DNA of 64,000 nucleotides from NCBI GenBank assembly GCA_942159475.1, contig OW804102.1, positions 29,146,873-29,210,872 of the forward strand, in the 5' to 3' direction. Below, piece after piece: positions 24,501 through 39,500 of the stretch. Made by a program: the position numbers and the translations under genes. Within the stretch, counting starts at the first letter, position 1. The number at the start of each line of letters is the position of its first letter. The notes under the pieces are model-generated. The model ran no database searches and was not told the DNA's origin. It worked only from the letters and a program-made list of their open reading frames with translations. The DNA is from Sthenelais limicola (lineage: Eukaryota > Annelida > Polychaeta > Phyllodocida > Sigalionidae).

Positions 24501-27500
24501 TACACCTAGTATTTATCATATTTTAGCTTAATTAAATACCGCTCGGTATAGAGCTGCCGATTGCACATGTACATTCTCTGGCGATCTGACCTTGGGCAGT
24601 CAAAAGGGCCTAAAATAAAGTTAAGGAAATGAGGTCCAGAGTTTGCGATCTTGTACTAAGCTTGACTCGATTTTATTGAAGCAAAAACGTGAAATCCTCA
24701 GTAAATAGTTCGGTAATAGTATAATAGTCGTTGGCTGGTTACCATTAAAGGATAAGTGACATAAAGGGGCAGGGCACTGATTTTGCACTGCCTAATGTGG
24801 TTATGAAAATAGCCCAAAGGCCGAGATTAAATTCAGGTAATGCAGACCTGTTCTGTTTTAAACTTATTGCAATGAAACCAGTGGATTTTATATAAATAGT
24901 TATAAACATTATATGGATAGAAAGTGTTGTATTGATTCATTCCACTGTAGAGAACAATTCTTTAGAATCAGTTCCAAAGAGATTAAATTCTAAATTCCTG
25001 AATTTAAATGCCAGTCTTCCTTTCGGTACAACGAGCGAACTACTAATAATTAGAATCCCCTTTTTCACCAAGCCTCGAAGAAAATGACGTAACCTATTCA
25101 ATCATGTGATTGGTGACGTCAAACGTCAAGCCGTGACGTCAAAATAACCCATTCATGTCACTTGGGTTGATCTGGACAGTGTTGTTTAAACAAGAGTGGT
25201 CTGTGAGACACTGGTAATCTTTGCATGTTTAAAATGAATTTTAAAACAAATAAATTGGTTAAATTACTCTATGGTCATTCTCTCTACTGGATGTTATTGT
25301 GACAAGAGTTCAATAATGATATACTGATTAAATCTCACTACACTTTCTATATGCAGCTCATACGGATGTACTTCGCTTCACTCAGTAGATTTGTGATAAG
25401 ATTGTTCTGTATTGTTCTATAATTAAATTAAGGATATGCATGACCTCGCATAAAAGAATGACATGCGGTTGGTTTGTCCTCTCCTTAAGTGCTGCTTGAT
25501 AAGTACAGCATGTCCGCATATTAAGCTATATATCACATATAGATCCTTGTATCTATCGCACTGACACTTTTCCACCAAGACCTATGAACAATAGTTTGTG
25601 TCGCTGATAAATCTTTGTATAGTTAAGTGGGGAAATGTATAGTTGTCCCTTGGCCTGTGTTTCCTGTCAGCTCCTGTCCAGAGGACCGAAGTACACTAAG
25701 CATGCTCATATTAGAATTGCTTTGTATATATGTATGGGTCACAGGGCATGAGCTGAGCATAGGCTTGATTGGATTTCATAAGCCAGAGAAACTTAAGTTC
25801 TATCAAAGAAGGCCGAAGTCTGGGAACAAGAAAGCGCATAAAGCATAGTTTCGAAGCCCGGGTTCGAAGATGGTGTCATAATAAATGTGTGCCTCTGTAC
25901 CCCTCGTTTTAAAGGAACTTAACATATTATGTTGAATATCAAACTGAATTTCTACATCACTTTTGACAAGCTCCTTTCTGTCATGATATTCTCAATATCA
26001 CATTTTGTGTCCATTTTTCGTAAATTTCGCAATGCCCAATGTACAAACATCACCAATTGACTCCGATTGGCAAACAAAGAGAAATTTACCTCTATTGGTT
26101 ACATAACAATACCAGTTAGTTATGACCTTCCAATGTCCACACCTTCAACATTGTATTTAAAAAGCAACAACCCATAGAATTATCATTCAGATGTATAAAT
26201 ATGTACCGTATATATATATAAATACAAGCTATAATATATGTGTAACATATGAGGTTTATCTCCATTCATTCCCCTCGAGTGGGATTTCCAGCTCTTAACA
26301 TTGTAAGGGGATTATTAATTCCCACATTCTATCTGGTGTATGGAGGCTCCTTTATTCCTACCTCGCCAAGGATGACGGGCCTGGCTTAACAATAGGGAGC
26401 ACTCGGTACATTCAGTGTCTAATCGCTGGGCTTTACTGGAACTTGAGCCTTTCAGCAGCACTTGAGCAACTACCTGCTGAGTGTGAAGATGGGTCAAGTG
26501 GCTGGGATTTCTATATCAAAGCTGCATTCTCAGCTATACCACAAAAAGAAATCTTGCTATAATATTAAAGCTGCATTCTCAGCTATTCTCAGCTATTACA
26601 ACAAAAAGAAATCTTGCTAGATTTACTCCTATTATGATCTATGGGACTGAATGTTTCGATGTTCTTTTGCTGTTGTGAGTTTATACAATAATTTCTGGAG
26701 AGAAAACGGCCGCCCATTTTAGATGGGGTGGAAAAGAATGGAATAACAAGTAGAGAGTAGACTTCAGTTTTAATACCCCAAATAATTTTTAAAATAGCTT
26801 AAAATATCTGACCTGAAATTGGCGATTGTGTTCAGTTGTAAAATTTGGAATGATTAATGTTTTTTTAAAAAAACAACTTAACTATTTATAAGAAATTAGA
26901 AAAAAACACAAATATAACCTTCCAGGCTGTATATGATATGATCTAAAGTCGAAATAATATAAGTACACCAATTAATTCAATAAAAATGAAAATTTTCAAA
27001 AAAATAAAATGTATAATTGTATAATCATCAAATTCTAATACAATATTGACCCTGGTCCACATACATAGCACTTTATACATGTATAATAGAATCATAAGTT
27101 AGTTTTTTATACTCAAGTCTGGGTCATAAAAGAGTATTAATACAACTATTACACTATCAGTAACGTCCTCCTCAGTTGAATTGGGCCCTTGTGATAAGGC
27201 ATAGTCGGTACATTCAGTTCAGATTATCCTGAAGTAGATAACACATATTTAAACGACTGCATGGACATATATCAACTTCTCTGGAGGAGACATGTACACA
27301 TGTATAGTTTTAAATTGGTCCTATCCTCCACTGGTATCTGTGAAGTATTTTTTAACATCATTTGAAGGATGTACTCCCCAATGTGTACTGACAGAAACCC
27401 AGTCCTGGGAAAGTTGAATGAGTTTATGTGTGTGACTGTGAGAGGGAAATTGTCCATCTTTGCTTAAATACACAGTCTGTAGGCTTAAAGAGAGCGCACA

Positions 27501-30500
27501 GAGCTATAAGTATAGATCTATATGTCACCTCCCCCATCTGGAACCACTTTTCTGACTGTGAGTGTGAAAGCTTAGCAATCCATGTGTTAAATGATTTGCT
27601 ATCCGTCCAGTTGTTTTCCAAGTGGCACCATTCGATGATAAATGCACCGATTACAAGCGGGACTTATAACTCCCATTTGAGGCCGACTTCAAATGCATAG
27701 CTCCACGTTTTCCAAATTGCTTTCATTTGTGTGATATATTTAGACAGGCTATTCAACCTTATCAACCGTATAAAAAGATATTGTTATTTTAAACAAATAT
27801 ATGTACCTTGACATCGGGTCAGATTTCTTGATCCACCTAATTTATCTATTGTGGTGAGGTAAGGGGGTGGGGAGGATTGAGGAATGTTGCACAGTGAGAG
27901 AGGGGGGGGGGGGGGGAGGGTGCACGCTGACCCCACTGACCAACAACTAAACCAGGAATCGGCGGTTTAAAGTTTCATACTATGAACTGAACCTATATGA
28001 ACTTTTATCAAAACATGTTCTCCGTTTTCACATAAAACGAAAAACTCTCACATTTCCCCATTTTCCCAATACGTGAATGTGTAGGCCTATCATATGAATA
28101 CCTTCTAAAGGTTCTTTAATTATGGTTTGCATTCGTGTAGGTGTAGGCCTAAAAGATAGAGCTCTACATAATGGGAATATTTCAGTATTTGTGGGACAGA
28201 AATTCATTCAACCGTTCTCTGTGCTGTCACTGAATGGTTCGATGCTGGATATTTATATTCCAGCGTTCTTTCTGAGACAAAAATAACCTCGTCCCACTGC
28301 GGTATCCGGGGGCTCGTACCTAAACCGACACTCTGATTGGTTGATGCGGGGGCGTGTTCCTTCTCATCAATATTCATGACATTATATAGATCTCCTTGGT
28401 GGAGTATGGACACTGAGAACAGGGCGGTATATATAGATATTAGAATAGGTGGTGTGTTGGTGTGAGACCTTTTATTTGATATTTTTACTTTTGTTCATTA
28501 GGCCAAGGAGTTAAACGTTCAAGAGCTAATCTCTTGCAAGGTTTTGCATACTTGAACACCTGGAAACACAAGTGTCTTTCCCTTCGTCTTGCATAGGCCT
28601 AGTAATAAAGAATACAATCAATTCTCGGTTCGGACCTATACATTATCATCAAAAAGGGAATTACATATCTTGTCGAGGTTTTAAAGTCGAGTTTAAAGTC
28701 GATAATGGACGGACGATTAGCCTACTAAATAGGCATAGGGGCCTAATGTTTGAGTTCATAAACATTTTTATTTCAGTCAATCGTGTGTTAGGCCTATAAA
28801 GGTTACAAAAATAGAAACACTGTACAAATAGGCTGTTTTAATTTAGATTTACTACCTAGTATAAAGCTGCATTTATTTTCTTCAATTCTATGTGGTTCGA
28901 ACACATCCCTTATACAGTTTTAGAAGGTCTTTTCGACGAACGAAACCCAACGGTAGCGTGGCCGAGTGGTCTAAGGCGCTGGTTTTAGGCACCAGTCTCA
29001 ATGAGGCGTGGGTTCGAATCCCACCGCTGCCAGATCTTTTTTCACGGTTAAACGTATCAGTTTCTTGAACCTGACCACCTGCTGAATCCATTTCAGCAAA
29101 AAAATCGTAGTAGTACTCCAAGTCACGCTTCCTCCATATTTGGGGGTTTGTCTACTGGACTAGTACCTAATAGCTAAGGAAACGCTGCGGGCGCTTCAGT
29201 TGTTGAATTGTAACGTTAATTTCATTTTGAATTGTAAATTTTCAGGCGATTCAATTTTAAAGCTGCATTCACAGCTATTAAGACAATCTTACCTAGGTGA
29301 ATATTAGACTACTTTTAGGCCTAGGATTGGATTTATCAATATTCTGCGTAAAATTAATAGGCCTAGGCCTAAGTGGAGTCATAGGAAAGGATTCTGGCGG
29401 GTCCTCCAAATAAATAATTATGAGGCCAAAAAAAATGATAGGTGTTTTTCCGATTTATCTGGCTGTAGGGGGGGGAACTTCTTTTTTTTAAAATTAATTT
29501 TGACATGGTAAACAAACAAAAAATCAGGTAGGCCTATGGTCATTTTTTTTTTTTTTTTTTTTTTTAGGTAGGGGAAGGTTTTTCTAGGTAGGGGGGGTTG
29601 GTTAAATCGGAAACACACCTATTTTTTTGGCCTAAGGACGTTTTAGAAGCCCCGTAGCAAAAAAATACTGGTCAGACAGAATCCTCGAAAATGTTAGCTA
29701 AATATTGGTCGAATGACATTAAGATTGGCTGGGAAAGAACGCAACATAAAGTAGGCCAAGAAACTTTGGTTTTTACCAACGTTATCTCAGAGTGCAGCTT
29801 TCAACCCTGATAGATCTATAGCCTACATTAAAGCGATATGAAACTTTAAATAGGCCTATTGTTGGTGTTTGAAGAGCGAAGAGTGACGACTAGAGCGTCA
29901 GGTTTCTGCAATACAATACACGTGTGTAAAGAGGTGCACATTACAAACAGAGCACCATCACCCCCACCGTGTCTATTTCACACTTTCCACCACTTTTTTT
30001 AAGTCACTATCAAATCACTTCTAACGCTCCTTTGGTTTGTGTCTATAATTAGAAAAGCGGTGACGTTGATTAAATGCACAATTAATATTAAATTAAAGCA
30101 GCACTCTCAGCTAGGCCTATAGGCATATCGATCTTAACATTAATTATAACATCGATAATAAATTAAACTAAAGATTGTCTACCTTTTGTTGCATTCTCTT
30201 CAAACCCTTCTAAAAGACCTTTGACCAAAATTTTGGATTATTATATTTATTATTGTAGATCGAGTTCTTTACTTACGCGCCGTGCGTCAACTCGTCCTAT
30301 AAAGTGCTTATAGTATTGCTGAGAATTCAATTCGAATAGAATGTAGCTCGCATGAAATATCATCAATACTTGGTAGGCCTATTTATATTAGATCGCCTGA
30401 CAATATTGTTACAATGCCATATTGAATAGCATAGGGCCCCAAATGATTAGTTTATCCTAGCAATAAATATCGTAAGCAAGTTTAACTATCAAAGCAGCGG

Positions 30501-33500
30501 CTATGTTCAATAGGCCTATAGATGTTTCTTCAAAATATATACTCACCGGTAGTGCAGAAAAATGTCTTTTAAGTTCTAATATAAATATTCTTTGACAGGC
30601 CCGACTCCAACACAAACATACAACATGGCTACAATGCGTAATCCACTCAGTAGGCCCCCTACACCTTAAATAGTAACATTAGTTAAAATAAATAGCGTAA
30701 TGTCTATATGCAATAGGAGCTGGGATAATAAACTAATTACAAAAATAAATAAAAAAGAATAAGCTAATCATATAGGATAATACAAATTGCTCGAGTCAAG
30801 TTAATCGTCATTTCAGACATTAACATATAGGCCTACATAGCCTACATAGTAGAGCAGATTAGAGCCTAAAATTGGATGAATTGTGGGTTTAATGATTAAA
30901 GCATGAAACTTCTCACAGTGGTACATGAGGACCTTAAGAACATTTTAGAACATAGGGCCATCGCGGTTTTGCCCCCTAACGACTATGGCAGCCATTTTCC
31001 AAAATGGCCGCCTTTTGTAATGGATTCCTGTCTCCCACTGCAAAAATATCACTGCTAGAACAATTTTAACCTTACCTACCCCCCTATATTGAACCCAACA
31101 TGGTCAGGTTTGTGGGGTTATAGGAGCGTCATTATTTCTAACATGTATGTAGCATGTAAGCTAGGTTTCATGTGATGACATGTGTGACATGTGTCCTTGC
31201 ATCACGATAAACACTTTCTAGTATCAGTTACCACGTCTGATATATGAGTAAGAGATAATCCGCATCTAAGCCATTTCTACACGTTTCTATCCCTTACAAA
31301 CCGATGATGATTAAAGCCTTATCTTACCTATGCTAAATCTGACGTTGATATTGCAAACACGTTATAGAATATTATTTAATTGTTAATCAAATGTCATATT
31401 CTGGGCGTATCGCTACACATTGTTTGAAAGACAATAGAGATGTAAATTATTCAATTAAATTGGTTTAAATTACTCAGAGTTGAAAGGGACTGACTTGACA
31501 GATGTAATTGTAGCATGAATAGGGCTATTATAGGCTTGGAGTAATTTACTCCAAGATATAGGGGAGCATAATCGGTACCAATGATGACTTTGTACCAATT
31601 TCCTTAGAGGCGAAATTAACATAAGCTTGCAAATTCGAAATTTAATCACAAAAATCAACAAATTTAATCGTAGCGAGAATTTATTAGTAATTATTAGGCA
31701 TCGACCCCATTAATATACAACAAAATCAGTTGATCTATTGACATTCATATTGTCCCCTTTTTGTTTTGCAATCTTGAGAATGACTCATATTTTCTTTTAA
31801 AAACGCATGTAATGTTTTCAAAATAAATCTGCTATCTCGCATGTGTTGTTGATGGTATGGTATCCACGATGGCTGGGGATGGGACTCTATGCTGTAAATT
31901 CATCCACGCTTGATCAAGCATAACGACCCAGATTCTGCTTGGTAAACAAACTTTTGTGGAGAATCTGCATTATGAACCCAAAGAATGGAGAGTACGTCCG
32001 ACCCGTACTCAGAATTGGATGACCTACACCCCCCCCCCCCGCCCCCCCCCCCCCACACACTTATATTTTTCTTTTTACACCATCACTTTATATACATTAT
32101 ATGCAAAAAGCAGTCATTAATTCTAACTATAGAGCTGGGAGTGAGTGGTTACACAAACCAAAGGTCCAACAAAAATATATGTTCACTTCAGGAATCTGGG
32201 GCTAACTATTCAGGTGCTACTATACTATGTTAATGATGATGTATTTAAGTCCTTTCTATGACTTCGTTGTAACTTTGATTCAGAATTCTTTTAACTTTTT
32301 TCTTAACTTTTTTCTTTTCGCCGTAGGCTACATGTATCAAATGAATAAATTTGTGCTTTCGGTCAATAAACGGTGGCCCTCAGGCGCCAGTAAACGGGGA
32401 ACTGGGTGACCCGGTTCATCTGACGCTCTAATGACTCTAGGGAAAATGCACTATAGTGAGAACTTTGGGGTGTATGATGTGAAAATTGTTACCCTCATGT
32501 GGCATTTTGATCTTGTGAATGACATTTACGGCTCTAATATCTGTATTTTGGGGTTGGGTGACGGTCTTGAATCCTATTCTAGATGTGTAAACATTGTCAC
32601 ACCAACTTGAAGGGTTTCAAATCAATTATCCTCCATGCATGATGATTTCTTTTTAAACAAATCGATGTTAGAAAAATTATCTTGCATGCACCCAAAGGTA
32701 CATTTTCTTGCCAGTTTCCAGAGGAAGTTATGTTTCAGTTTTGAAACGAGCGTCTTAACCATTTACTTCTATTTGATTTTCAAAAACTTCCCAATCAATA
32801 ATTTGAATAATTAATCAGAGCGTCTTCCAGGAATTATCTAATGACATCTTTCTATCTAAAAATAGGAATATATTCCCAAGGATCGAGCGACTGGAAGAAA
32901 ATTAAACGATAAAGATCCCAGCTCCGATAAAACTATATGTGAAACGCAACGGGCATAACCATTCTTATTTTAGCGATGTGAAATCTGGATTTAAAGGGAC
33001 TACATGAATAGATAATAGGTGTTTAAAGACTGAGAAAAAATCCAGTTGCAAATACTGTAAAACTTGCCTCGTCATATCACATTTGCCTCTGCGTGAGTGA
33101 TGCTGCTACCAATATTTATTTCACCTCCCTGTTGTACCGAAGCTTGTATCCAGGGCACAAAAACAACCTAAATACCTTGTGAAAGACAACCCAAGATTCC
33201 CTAGGTTCTATGTCCCTATGTCTATCTTTCCTCGCTCACAAAAGCTAGTAGTATTCTACTGGATAAACAACGACATCCAAAAGTAGCTTAAGCGAAGAAA
33301 TCGCATACATACAGCACAACAAAAAAACATCATAATGATCTTCATATTACATTTATGTTAGATCTTGATTTTAAATGATTGAATAATGAAATCACGAACT
33401 TATGATTTAAAGACATGCCACTTCGGTTAAAATTTTCCAAGACCTCCCAACTACAGCGCGATGAAAATACATCATGATTAAGTGAAGTCATGTCACACTA

Positions 33501-36500
33501 GAAACATGTGTTAATGTTCAAAGATTAGAGATGGTGTAGGGCAATTGAATAATGGTCCATGTGTATCCAAACTGAAAGCTCTCAACGCTAGTTTGTGTTT
33601 TGCCTCGCTGTTAACTATTAAAATCCCATATAAAATATGACCCGGTGTACTTGTTGAATTGCCAAATCATATATTTATATTATAATCATAACCCAGTGCT
33701 TATCGTCACACGCATTAATCACTGTAATTTAGAATCATTTAATTCATTTAGCTACTTTCCAACACACCCTTTCACTCTGGCATACTGTATGATTGGGATA
33801 ATTGGCCAAATGAAAGCACTTTTGACACGTTTTCCATTAAGATAATCGCACCCAAGTCTTCCTGATGGTAATTAGATAGTGTACAGTACAGAGTTTACAC
33901 ATTGCCACGAACAATATAATATCTGTTTTTCAAAAAGCACAAATGTGGGAGCTCGACCATTGCTGACATGCCCAATTATACAACTATCTACTTCTCGTCA
34001 GTTGCATATACTTATGTGACAGGCATGGTCTTTGATCTCCATCCCTTGTATTATTTGTTACTCCATGCAACTATTTCCAGTCATTTCTTTTATAAGTGAC
34101 CACTGTAAATATCCGAGTGCATAGTCTCCAATCTTATTTTCTGGCAATGTTGGTTTGGTTAGTGGAGAAAATATGCTTCTGGTGGAAAGGAGAGAGAGAA
34201 AAGTATCTATTTTTTATAAACACCACACTGTCATATGCATGCTTCTGGGGGGAAAGGAGAGAGCCAAAAGTATTCATTTTTATAAATACAACCCTGTAAT
34301 TGTTTCATAACTATATGTAAGATTTTACAAATTTGCAACTTTCTCCTCTCACTCCATGCTGTCATCAATATGCATTCGATCATAAGTTTTAAATGTAGAT
34401 ATTTTTTAGCAACTTATATAAATTAGTAATTTCTATTATCAGGTAGGTAGAGTGCAGAAGAATAGCATTTAAGAAGTTATTTGTAATAATACAAAGATAG
34501 ATGGAAATTATAAGTAAAGCACTTTTGTATAATATAATAGGCATGGAGGAAATAGATCTGCTGTCAGAGATATATCCGGTGTATCCTTGATGCTGGTTGT
34601 ATATAGGCGATTTATGTACAGGTGGTATGTATGGATTATGGACCGGAGTAAGTGCATAATATATGCACCATTTATGATATACATGTAGTATATGAGAACA
34701 CATTCCAAATAATTGCAAAATCCGAGGGTAAACTTAGGGTCATGATATCACAACATATCATTATCATATGATCATATGTATTTTTGCATAAAAGTATAGT
34801 TCATGCAAGAAATAATAGAATTACTGTTTAAATTGGACTATTAATGAATGTCACCACATTCTCAGAAGATGTGGGTTTTCATCCATTCCGTAAGCTTGAT
34901 CGACTAATAAAATGAACGAACATGTATATGTTTAGAATTTGCCAATATCTTAAAAATAGTTCTAAAATAAATCGAAATTTTTCAAATATTCAGCCGACCG
35001 AACATAAAATTGTGTTGTTTGCGGTCATGCACATTGGGCTTAAATGACCTAGCATCTGGACTGCAAGTCCCTGTCAGTATATATAAATGACCAGACATAT
35101 TGATTGAGGAACAATCGTATTACGTAACTCAGACAGTATTGCAGCTTGACCGGTCAATATTAGAATAGAAGATGCAGCTGTGATATATCGTATAAATAAA
35201 TAATCAATTTTTTTTACAGCTATACTGATCACTGCATGAAGGTTGAAGTGGATGGCTGACTGAGAGAGCGTGAGAGGCTGGGTGAAAGCTATAATCATTT
35301 ATTGGGGAAGAAAGGAAAGGCCGGGAAGCATTATACATATCATATGTATGGAAAGAAACACAGTAAAATACTGAGGAGGGAGAAGGGGCTGGGGGGTATA
35401 GGGGCTGGAGAGAGACAGGCGATAGGAGTGTGGTGGGGGCGGGGCAAGGGGAAGAATGTGTGTGTGTGGGGGGGGGGGGGGAGGATGAAAGAATTCAGAA
35501 AGGGAGAGGAGAGAGTGAGAATGAAGTGAATGGGAAAGTAATGAGAGAACTGGCAGCCTAACATACAGATCAATATATATACGAGAGAGAGAGAGAAGCT
35601 GAAACGTGAGAGAGACAGTAAGGGACAGAACGTGGGAAAACATGAAATATAGAGAGATCGAGGGAAGAGAGAGAAGACAGAGAGAGAGAAAAGAGGAAAC
35701 AGCAAAGTTGGGAAGAAGAGAAATGGAAGGGCATTACATGGGATATTGGATAGATAGAGCAAGAGACGAAAGAAGAGAAACAGTACTATACATGTCTGCA
35801 ACATTAAAACATATACGTAGATGGATTAATGGGGAAGGGTGGGCTGTGTTGGTAAGGAAAGAATAATGTTAGTGTTAGCACGATAAATATCACATTCCCA
35901 CTGTCTCATAGAGACTTGACGTTGCAAGGGGTCTATCACCATCTTCATAAATACGCCATCATTCAGACAAGCTGTTGGACGTCCATCAAAACATTACACA
36001 CCCAATAACTATATCTTAGAACGACAGAGAGGGGGCGCAGGATTTTTTTCCGGGGGCAAGTTAAAGCCTTATTAAAGGCCTAGTCCACCAATCTCATGCG
36101 ATTTTGCGCCGCAGAGGACTCTTTTGCACTAAATTCTGTGAGAATCGCATGAGAATATATCGGCTTAGTGGATTAGGCCCTTTATACCTACAAATTTAGT
36201 TATAAGTGAAACTTTTTTTATGGGCTTGGTGTTTTCTGCTTATCAGAAAGTGGTATCAGGATGAAGTACATTTTCATTCCACTGATTCAAAAATTAGAAT
36301 AAAAACTTATTGAAACCCTATAGGGTCTTTAAGGACGATGAGCTTAATATTGACTTTCCTTATTTGTTTCATTCTATTAAGTTTTTATTGTCTATATGAT
36401 ATATAATTTAGCCATTAATAATGAATGGATCGTAAAAATGAGTCTCTTTTGCTGAAAATACAACTTTAATAGTATCAACATCTGCAGAAAGAACTCTTTT

Positions 36501-39500
36501 TGGGAGGTCGCAAGGATATTCATGTCGTATTAGAAATAGGACCTGGATTAATGAGAAATAATCATTACTGTCAATATCCCACCCAGTTCTTAGAAGAACT
36601 ATAAGGAAATGTGTTCTTTGCACACACCAGTTGAAGTCCTATCTAAATCGTACAGAATAATCACTATCATGCCTGTCAGATATATGGATGTGGGTACAGT
36701 TTCCCTATCACCATGCAACCTCTACTCTTTTAACCTCTTTTAAAGCTGCCTCCTCAGTTACAACAACGAGATTATAATCTCGTTGGTTACAACGAAAAAC
36801 AAAATCTTACCAGATTTACTCACTGTTTGACCTATACATATATAGTACTGGAGTTATCAATAATCTGCTCCTGTTATATGTTTTTGTTTTTACAAAGTTG
36901 TATGTTGAATAGGCCGAAAGAGATCAAGTGAAATATTGAAGTTGTATAAAGGAAAATAGGACAGCCATACACTTCGGCATTTGCTGTAATCTGGCTTGTA
37001 TTGATACAAAAGATAGAACCTAATGGGAATGTGGTATGAGGGACACTATTGCACTGTCCAAGATGTTTGTTTTTTTCATGGCCCACAAGCTGATAGGCGA
37101 GTGCAAAGTTTACGAAAAAAAAACACGTCGAGTGTAGTGCAATAATGTCCTGAGTACCACATTCAAATATAGGTTCTATATTTACTCCCACGTTGCTATG
37201 TATTTATAAGTATAGATGTGTACTAGGGGAGGAAGAGGGAATGGCAATGTCATACCACACGCGTTGAACTGGTGCAAATTACCACACTACTCCCGCCCAT
37301 ACAAATAGCATGTGGTACATACACCAACGTGGAGTTCATAGGCAATGTAGATGCAACATACATACTTGTGTACACATACCGTAACACTAGATGTATTTTA
37401 AAAAACGTAACGATAAATCGAATCAATAGCGCATGTCGATATGAATGGAAAGGATCAATGATCAAAAGCTCAAGGGATCCATTGACAGTAAACCATCTAC
37501 GGTATATATATAGAACATCTCTGTGACCTGATGTGCTCTATTATTTCACATCTTATCTGTCAAGCATGAGAAGACAATGGCTAGAAACAAATGATTTTTT
37601 TTAATCCTGAGAAATTTGCTGTTCCCCGCTTGTACTATTCTCCTATCACAGCCATATCTAAAATCGATCTATCTAGTACTCACTCTATCTGTAACCTTCA
37701 GAAGTGGACTAAATAGTTATTCATTGTAATAAGAGGTCATTGAAAAATCCTGATTGTGAGGTAGTGGTAGATTTGGATAGGTTAAATGGCCTTTAAAGTG
37801 TCAGTATAGATAAAGTAGTGCATGGGCACTTTGTTTAGGGAGCCACCTTATGGGATTAATAAATAATTAATGACTGATATTGAGGCTGGTGAATACTTTC
37901 AGATCAATTCAATTGCCGCTGTTTTTATCCAATGTCACACCAGATAAGAGCTTTTGGTGGCATCAATTGCCCATTCTCCGATATGATTTATCATTAATGA
38001 GGAAGGAAATTTCCGAGTAAACTGAACGAGAGAATGGGACTTGTAAATAATTAGTGGAGAATGGAGTAACAAGAAAGAAGGATATTTGTAGATTATATCC
38101 ATCATATCTAGTTAAAGTTCAAATAGCTGAGACTTTATCCCATCTCATGAAATAGAGGAGATACGTTGGATATCGGGTTACAGTCGTTGGGATGGTCTGT
38201 TCTAACATTTGAATCATGGTGCATTATTTGTAGGGGATATAATTAGTAATATTCTTCCTTAAAGTCGAATAAGAATCGTTTTAGTCTTTGTATGATTGCT
38301 ATAGCTCCTGAAATGCTACAGGCAGTGACCAAAACATATTAGAAGTGGGAAAGGGCAACGTGTAGGTTTTAGAAATCACAACTCCGAGAATAAGCCTCTA
38401 AACTGGCTTTAACATTATGTTAATAGTTGCATAATATACTTCCTCAATTTAATCTTAAAATACGTGTTGATTTCCTTATATTAGGATTCCCATCCTAACT
38501 GATCGTCATTCTGATCACAATTCCTATCATAATACTTATGAATATTGAAAACTCATAATGTCTACTTTGCCTGGCACTCATTTGGACAATCCTTTGGGAT
38601 TCTTATATAATAGAACACTTCTTTAGACCTAGAATAACAGAAAAAACATCTTATATTAGCCTATCTGGTGTCTCCTTAATAGTGAACTTAAATATAATAA
38701 ACCAGATCATTTCCAGAGACATTTATCACATACTGATATCGCAACTATTCATGATAATAATTATAGTAATTGTTGATATAATTGGGCAGATAATGGTTCA
38801 ACTTCAATCATATTTCGAAATAATCTGGGGTATATTTCTATAGCTCCTTATTAGGAGAAGGTGTTGGGGCTAATGCTAGTCCCCTATAGATATATGAAGC
38901 TATTCCCACGCCTGGGGATGTTGTGAGTTACTCGAGAGGGACTCATTGAACTCATTGCTGCCATAACCGTGTTAGTAGCAACTAGTGTACTTGGCTAATC
39001 CAACATTAGGGGAGCAGCCTACCAGGGTTAGATCAGGGAATGCACTCTAACATATATTCAAATGACATTATTACATAAACCCATTACTTTAATACAATCG
39101 CATATTAGGGCCAGATCTTCATAAAATTTACAATTGGCAGATCTACACATTTAGTAATCCTGCTAAATTAGACTGAAAAAATGGTCAATACTAGATATAT
39201 CTGAATATATTTGATATTGTCTTGATTCAAACAATCTGTTTGTTTATGTTGAACTGTATTAAAGAAACGCACTTTTGTCATAAATTTGGACTATTTGAGA
39301 GGATTGGTGAAGGCGAATTGTACATTTTCTGGCGATTTCGCCCATTGGTATGTATACATACCCATATATCTATTAGAAAATTTCATTTTCCATTCTTTTA
39401 CAGTATTTGCCACCAATACACATGCACGTATATCACATGCATATATATGTACATGTGTACGCATGAATGTGTACATTTATGTATGCATGAATACACACAT

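Larger units (their letters stand above)
30840..36072. other. Rh intron 1 segment, largely unassigned
   Basis: Apart from a GCCATTTTCCAAAATGGC hairpin (30990-31013), a C tract (32028-32060), a 70-bp tandem duplication (34169-34305) and a purine-rich block (35300-35790), no feature was recognised. Confidence 0.5.

Noticed and set aside
28888..29121. Minus-strand open frame across the tRNA-Leu
   Set aside because: It is the complement of the tRNA; its [20 protein letters not shown] text is a well-known artefact of translating tRNA-Leu genes.
35299..35866. Long open frames on both strands in the purine-rich block
   Set aside because: Composition-driven; the same DNA is open in several frames with repetitive residues.
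36354..36640. Possible extra Rh or other exon (minus-strand frame in intron 1)
   Set aside because: No domain, no matching splice sites and wrong strand; the Rh reading is already complete without it.
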